From positions 71,296,177 to 71,360,176 of the forward strand of contig NC_080582.1 of the NCBI RefSeq assembly GCF_029962835.1: 64,000 nt of DNA, in the 5' to 3' direction. The DNA is from Magnolia sinica. Its lineage: Eukaryota > Streptophyta > Magnoliopsida > Magnoliales > Magnoliaceae. The stretch's first letter is position 1. Each line of letters begins with the position of its first letter. Positions 58,207-64,000 of the stretch are shown here, piece by piece. The position numbers and the translations under genes were made by a program. The notes beneath the pieces were generated by a model, which saw nothing but the letters and a program-made list of their open reading frames with translations, had not been told where the DNA came from and ran no database searches.

Positions 58207-60323
58207 TGTTAAGGGTCAAATATTACTTATTAGACCCCAATTATTACCGGATTTTATGAACATGATACTGTTTAACGACCTGTTTTAATCATATTTATGT
58301 TGCAAGGTGGATTTATAAGCATGAACTGAAAAAGATGCTAAATGCATGGAATTAACGCTCTAGAATCACCAAGGCAACGGACGGACTTCAGGGGACCAAG
58401 ATCAATGGATTTACATGCCAAAGATTTGAGAAAATCGAGAAACTGAAGCTCATGTGGCTAGAAAGTCAGCCAGAATGCAAGATCACAGGGTTTCCATCAT
58501 CCTTTCGGCTCGAAACTTCATGCATGGCCTGAGGACCATAAATTAACCGTACATGTCAAAATTCAACCATTGGATCCCTGCAAAAGTGGCCCAACAGACA
58601 GATCAGCCCTCAGAATCATGATTCTAAGCCCACCTGATATCTGGATGTGCTTCAATTTTGATCTCAACAGCTTAAGTGAGGTGAACAAATGGATGGATGG
58701 ATTAGATTTTGCATATACATCAAGGAGGGGCCCACTTTACGTAAGAGGATTGCACAGAAGCCGTGCACTTGTGGTGCACCAAACGGACCAAGTCGGTTAG
58801 CAGGCGCTGACCCAACTTCCTTCATCAAAACAGAAATCTCCGTTTCCTGCAGCTTAAAAACAGCAACAGAGAGTTGCGATCGACGTCAGGTGGGCCACCA
58901 TCATCACACATATTGCTGATCCGAACTGTCCATTCATTTCATAGGGCCAAAAAGACCATACAAATGAAGCTTTACCAGACCCATGCTCGCACACATAGGA
59001 AAATCTTGATCAAACACAGGTCGGACGGTAGAATAGGAACTCTGGTGGGACACATCAAATTCAATCCAAAAACATCCATAGCCGAATGGTTTTTCGACAT
59101 GAATCCAGTGAACGGACTGGATTTTCCATCTGATGCTGATCAGGGGCCCATCGACTTCAACAGTGAACCCATCTTACGCAAGCCCTGTTTTTTGTGTCCG
59201 GGATTTGCGGGTACTAGTGGGTCACGATCGTTAATCGGATTCGTGATCCAAACCGTTCACATGATGGAAAAGGGGATCTAGAGCACACCCAAGAAGTCTG
59301 ACCACATCGATGGACGGTCAACAACTCCAAAACATGGGTCCAACACAAGGCTGCTAGTAGTTTTCTTGCGCACGCGGCTGTTGCTGCGGAAGTTTTCCTC
59401 CGCACCGGCTCCAGTTGTGCACCGACTTCTGTACGCACTCCTCTGCACCGCCCTTGGCACCTATAAAATAGAGAGAGAGAGAACATGAGGGGGGATCTTG
59501 GCTTGAACGTGCAGGAGAGAGAGAGAGAGATAGTAGTGTTTGTTTCCTTTTCTTTTCTTTTTATTTTGTTTTTGTTTAAGGGATCCAGCCCATTCATGTT
59601 GGGCTGAACCTCTTAGCTAGGGCTAAGAGGAGAAGCTTGTGGAATGATGGGACTGAATCCTACGAGGCTGATTTATGTTTGAATGAATTTGATCTTAGTT
59701 GATAATTAAGGAATGCTTTTAGTTGTTAATGGTTTGTTGTGACTGAAATTACAATAGATCTGCGATGGCGTGAGTATTTCCTTTTCCTTTTTGTGATTGT
59801 GAAGTCGGGAAGCCCTGTTGTTTGCCATCGTCTCTTGGGCATGGTTAGATGACGACACCCTTCCTACCGTTCATACATCTCTCAGATTGACTGTAGATCG
59901 GTATAATTTTGTTGCTTACTTTGTCTCATGGGCATGATTTTGTGATGGAATTCATTCTAATTTACTTCAATCTTATCTATTTAAAACTGGATCAAAAGAC
60001 GTTCAGATTTGATTTTCAGGTTATATCTTCCAACTGGATGAAGATGGGACTCGAAGTCAAGTTGAGTTCATAAATCAACCGTAGATCTCCCTGATCTCTA
60101 CAAGTGGATCCTTGGCACCCTAGTTTCCTTTTTCTAAATTCTTTAAGTTTTAGATAATTATTTTATCATTATTCCTCAAATTACAGTTGATTTAGATTTC
60201 ATCTTAATCTAGTTCTAGTTCTACTTAGTTTCAGATCACGTACAGATATCAGTCCCTTGGGATTCGACCTCGGTCTCATCGAGTTTATTACTACATCATA
60301 ACCCTATACTTGGGGAGTGAAAA
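58207..60323 (+). mobile_element. LTR3, full length
   Basis: 2117 bp from TGTTAAGGGTC to ggggagtgaaaa, where the final CA has become AA. TATA-like ctataaaata at 59461-59470 precedes the gaga-rich leader and the hairpin 59609-59630. It is the complete reference for the family in this window. Confidence 0.85.
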
Positions 60324-60328
60324 CTCTT
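60324..60328. repeat. Right TSD of the composite (ctctt)
   Basis: ctctt directly after LTR3, identical to 40912-40916. Confidence 0.8.
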
Positions 60329-61214
60329 GTATATTTTGAATTAGATTGTTCAAACTTTCTTTTTGAGCGTATTTATATGTAGTTTCCAACACCCTATAAA
60401 ATGTACCAAGACTGAAGAGAAACTTGGATGGTTTGCTACTTTTTTTTTTAATTCATATAACTTACTTCTTCTTCGGCATGATGTTAACTTGGAGGATATC
60501 GTTGATGTCTATAAGCCTCTTTTATATTATGTTTTAAGGCGAGTTGGAATTATTCTTCTTCTAATACTAATAATCTGGCTTCCCCCTCAACCTTAGAAAG
60601 TTTGAATGTGGGGTGAAAGGTTTTTTATTCGAATTAATAAGGGCTTGAAAAAGAAGTTAAACTTCCTTTGAGGCTTTAGGACATGTTTTTGCATCTCCAC
60701 CCCAACATGATAAGTGTAACCAGAGCCGATTAATTTTGTTAACAAACTTGGCCCCAAACATATGATACAAAAATTTTAATTTTTTGGACTTTGGAGAGTA
60801 GACTGATGAATCGTAGTCCCAAACATCGGTCGATGATTCAGTTGAAGACATATCTACACTTTATATGTTAGAGAAATTAATATTTTGATAATAATGAAAT
60901 ATGAAAAACAGAAGAAAAAATAAAATATGATAAATAAAAGAAATAATGAAATATGAATTATACCATATTGTATTATTAAAATATGAAAATGAAATAAAAG
61001 GCATTACTGCATTGCACTTATAACCTCCATCAACATTACACGCAAATACACATTACATCAGTTTCAAGTTTCAACAAATTAACAATCATTTTTAATATAA
61101 CCTCATTCATATTGTTGTTGTTGCATATGCAGTCTCATCTTGAGACTTGTTCTCCTCCTCATCCCCCTCCTCAATATCAAAACTACTATCTCTCCAAGTT
61201 AAACGTAACCAATC
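60329..61214. other. Right flank of the composite, no clear gene
   Basis: On the minus strand a frame starts MSSTESSTDVWDYDSSVYS (60851) and an acidic stretch near 61130-61213 reads LTWRDSSFDIEEGDEE. They could be remnants of a hAT-like transposase or other host sequence, which I cannot confirm. The plus-strand frame at 60363-60596 has no recognisable features. Confidence 0.35.
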
Positions 61215-64000
61215 TGTAACGCCCTGAAATTCGGGGGTCGAGCATAACCCAGCTCCCGAGTTCCAAAACATCACTTATGCAACATATTTAATGATGAATG
61301 TATGTTGACTGTATTAGTGCATAAAACATGGAATAGATTAAGCCAAAACACAGATATGATTCAGGGACAAGTGAATAAAGCAAGCGGAAGACTTATAGTA
61401 AAAAGTGTACAAGTGTAAATCTCTTAATTACATATACAACCAGATCGTGTAAAAGTGTTATTTTAACAAAATTATAAGTATCGAATTACATCATTTCAGT
61501 CCCCAAAAATATCCCAGAAATCCCGCGCATCAGACCGAGGCTCGCTAGAACCCGTCTGAAAACTGCATATAGGAGAAGGCAGCCTCGTCGTCATCCAGCT
61601 CCCGCTCTGCCTCAGACGTTGCATCCACATCTGCAACATCAGGGCCTAAGACAGAGTCTGGTGGGTGTGTAACACCGCCCCAGAAACGTGGGAGTGAGTG
61701 ATCAACTCAGTGGAACAATAAGGCACTGGTTAACATGTTATCAGTTCAATCAAACAGTAATGATAAAGCAGAACAATTAAATAAATCCTAAGTACTCTTG
61801 TTAATGCAAGGATGAATGCAATATGATGCGTGCCCTCACGCGTACACCCTCAGCGTCTTCATCTTACGTTACGCATGACATCGCCTCAAAGTGCGCCACA
61901 TCTACAAAGCACATGCAAATGCGGTGCATGGATATGATTACTAAGTTGTTATTAGTCCAATTCATACAGGCCAGATTGGGAAGCTAAGATACCTTCCTCA
62001 TATCACCATCCAAACAGTGATCCATACTAGGGTCGTCAATCCTAGATATCTCATACGATCATATAGTTGGGGTCGTAGCAAAGGGCTCGTCACCAATCAA
62101 TGCACGCCTTTCATGCCCTTACTACCACAGATCGGCTCGTCACCTCCTTGCGGTATCCAGGTATGCTCGAGGTCACTACAAAGGGCTCGTCACCAATCAA
62201 TGTAGGCCGACAGCACGAATATAGTGTCCCATACCACCATAATCGGCTCACGAGTTTAGTTGCTCACTGGTCACTACGGGGAGGCTCGTCACCCCAGCGT
62301 AGGCCGACAGCTCGACCACGGTGTCCCATACCACCATGTCCGGCTCATGAGTCTTGGCGGATCAAGTACCATAGTTAACAGGATTGCACTGGTAAGTTCG
62401 GTACCCTAGATTCAAGCAGTAGCGTCCATACATGGTTAACATACATCGGACAATCGGGTTATTCGACGAACTCGACTAGCACGAGCGCACGTTGAATTGA
62501 ACGACATAGAGTGCGCAAACACTCCGCATGGCCAAACCACTGCCGCCAACTCTAATACGTCCTACGTGGCGAAAGCAATCTCAACCACGAATATAGGGTC
62601 AATTACCGATCTCCTGGACTAAGGCATAGTCCCAAACATCCTACACTACTACAGATATTCATATGGAATGTAAAACAGTAATGGAACAATAACTCAAATC
62701 ATGGCACAAACGCATCTGAAGAATATCAACTTAACATAAATGTAAGCATAGGAGATGCTTGAATTTAAATAACTTGGAATGTAACTGCATAAAGAAAATC
62801 ATGCGCATCAATAGGAGTATTGAGAATCACTTCTCAACGCCCACAATAAGTGTAATTAGTTACACTTAGATCATTCATGCATTTCTACCAACACTTAATA
62901 TACATGGAACAACATACATGGCGTATGTTGGAATACATGCACTTAGACAATTCCTTGTACCAAGGAGTCGTCATACATGCATCTAGCATACATACATGAC
63001 AAATAATCATGGCAAACATATGTGCATAATATATACGTATACGGTACTTTATAAATACACCTAGAATACACAAATCTCAATATAACACATGCATATCAGG
63101 AAAGCAATGTAAACACAACATTTGGCATGTAAAATGTCATCCATAACAAGAATAAACCACTAACTGGGATTGAAAGCCTTGAAAACTATAACCTATACAC
63201 TCAAAGTCCGCACCTTAAGCGAAGAAAGAACCGCCGAGCTGATTTAGACGAGTAGTCTTTGTCAACGGCGCTAGAATACCCTAAAACAAAGATGGAAATG
63301 AGATACAACAACACCAAGTCTAATCTAAGCTCTAACACAGGTTAGGGTTAGGTTAACTTACCCCAAAAGAACTCAGAATCGTCAGAGGAACGATTCAAAG
63401 TAAAGGTTCAAAGGTGAAGAAGAACAAGGAAGAATCAAGATGATTCACCAACCAATCTCTCTCACTAACTCTCTCTCTTTTCCACTCTCTTTCCAAGCTA
63501 GGGTTAGAGAAAATTCGTATGGAAAAGAGGGCTAGGGTTTAAGGACTATATATAGGCCTTAAAATGATGGAAATAACCCCAGGGTCAAGGTATACTTAGG
63601 TTATAACCAAAGCACGCCTTTCTCGATCCAACGAAGCACTTCTGGTGGGCCTATAACCACGAAAGGTCGGACTTAAGCTCATTGACCATGGATCTAGGTC
63701 AGGCTGAGTTTTCGTACCGACCGGCTCTTGAGATCAGCCGTGGCGGACCACACTCAATTCAACGGTCACGGAAACTCGATTAGGTCCACAAGCACTAGGA
63801 TATGCCTGGGCCAACTATCCTGATCAGAGGGTGAAATTGGGTCAGAATCCAACGGTCAGAATGCTTAAAATCGTCGTGCAAGCGACACGACTCAGATTTC
63901 AATAAAAACTTAATAAATTCCAACCGTTCTCACACTCTTCACTCCGAGCTCAACCAAATCGACCCAGAACATCAGATCGACTTGATTTTCGAGGTGAAGA
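61215..64000 (-). mobile_element. Tekay/Del-like LTR, inverted, cut by window end
   Basis: It starts TGTAACGCCCTGAAATTC and is the reverse complement of the solo LTR at 50587-53685 over the whole visible 2786 bp, with small differences only. About 310 bp should remain beyond the window. Whether it is solo or part of a full element cannot be told. The left flank is caatc. ORFs such as 62100-62378 are the antisense reading of the conserved repeat block. Confidence 0.85.

Larger units (their letters stand above)
40917..60323 (+). mobile_element. Composite Athila unit: LTR1-B-LTR2-C-LTR3
   Basis: A 19.4-kb unit with three LTRs and two different internal regions, all on the same strand. The outer ends are bracketed by a perfect 5-bp duplication ctctt at 40912-40916 and 60324-60328, so the whole array behaves as one integration. 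LTR1 and LTR3 look about 94% alike over their first 480 bp; LTR2 is clearly more distant (about 80-85% by eye). B has gag and pol; C has a tRNA-Asp-type primer site and polypurine tract but no RT, RNase H or integrase. A Tekay-like solo LTR was later inserted into LTR2. All parts are decayed. Confidence 0.8.

Noticed and set aside
62100-62378. ORF conserved at 52540-52797 and 5191-5433
   Set aside because: It is the antisense reading of the subrepeat block in the Tekay-like LTR; conservation is that of the DNA.

Overview
The window reads as nuclear DNA of a flowering plant. It is dominated by nested and decayed LTR retrotransposons, with a few host-gene remnants between them. Many dispersed pieces resemble 'gtggggcccacc ... 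ccacaccgtccatc', a style I associate with early-diverging angiosperms such as magnoliids; that taxonomic hint is weak. There is no sign of bacterial, organellar or viral-genome organisation. Similarity statements between copies are by-eye estimates.

Layout. 1-4459: 3' part of a decayed Athila-type Ty3/gypsy element (A). 4455-7472: an end-truncated, inverted LTR of a Tekay/Del-like element, bracketed by a 114-bp direct repeat. 7560-9356: the LTR of element A. 9627-12574: fragments of unrelated host genes side by side (3' exons of an ARMC6-like gene, an unidentified fragment, 5' exons of an ARF2-like gene, the N-tail of histone H2B). 13703-16375: a CC-NB-LRR resistance gene disabled by two frameshifts and two stops. 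17935-20086: hAT-like MITEs. 20652-21338: the only intact host gene seen, the molybdopterin synthase large subunit (MOCS2B/CNX6), with a triplicated Cys-rich tail. 23909-24834: a miniature LTR retroelement (TRIM) with three LTRs, one unit inverted, inside a perfect 5-bp target duplication. 24890-36701: a Tat/Ogre-like Ty3/gypsy element (D) with gag, PR, RT, RNase H, a second RNase H, integrase and an antisense ORF; its gag is split by another LTR-like insert (about 26210-28487). 37992-38581: another hAT-like MITE. 40917-60323: a 19.4-kb composite Athila unit, LTR1 - gag/pol element B - LTR2 - non-autonomous element C - LTR3, flanked by one perfect 5-bp TSD (ctctt). LTR2 carries a nested 3.1-kb Tekay-like solo LTR with its own TSD (gcttt). 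61215-64000: a third copy of that LTR, inverted and cut by the window end.

The most interesting objects are the three-LTR composite, whose outer LTRs resemble each other more than the middle one and which pairs a coding element with a non-coding partner in one TSD-bounded unit; the TRIM trimer with snRNA-type USE/TATA signals; and the host-gene mosaic at 9.6-12.6 kb. Apart from MOCS2B, every coding region shows stops, frameshifts or truncation.
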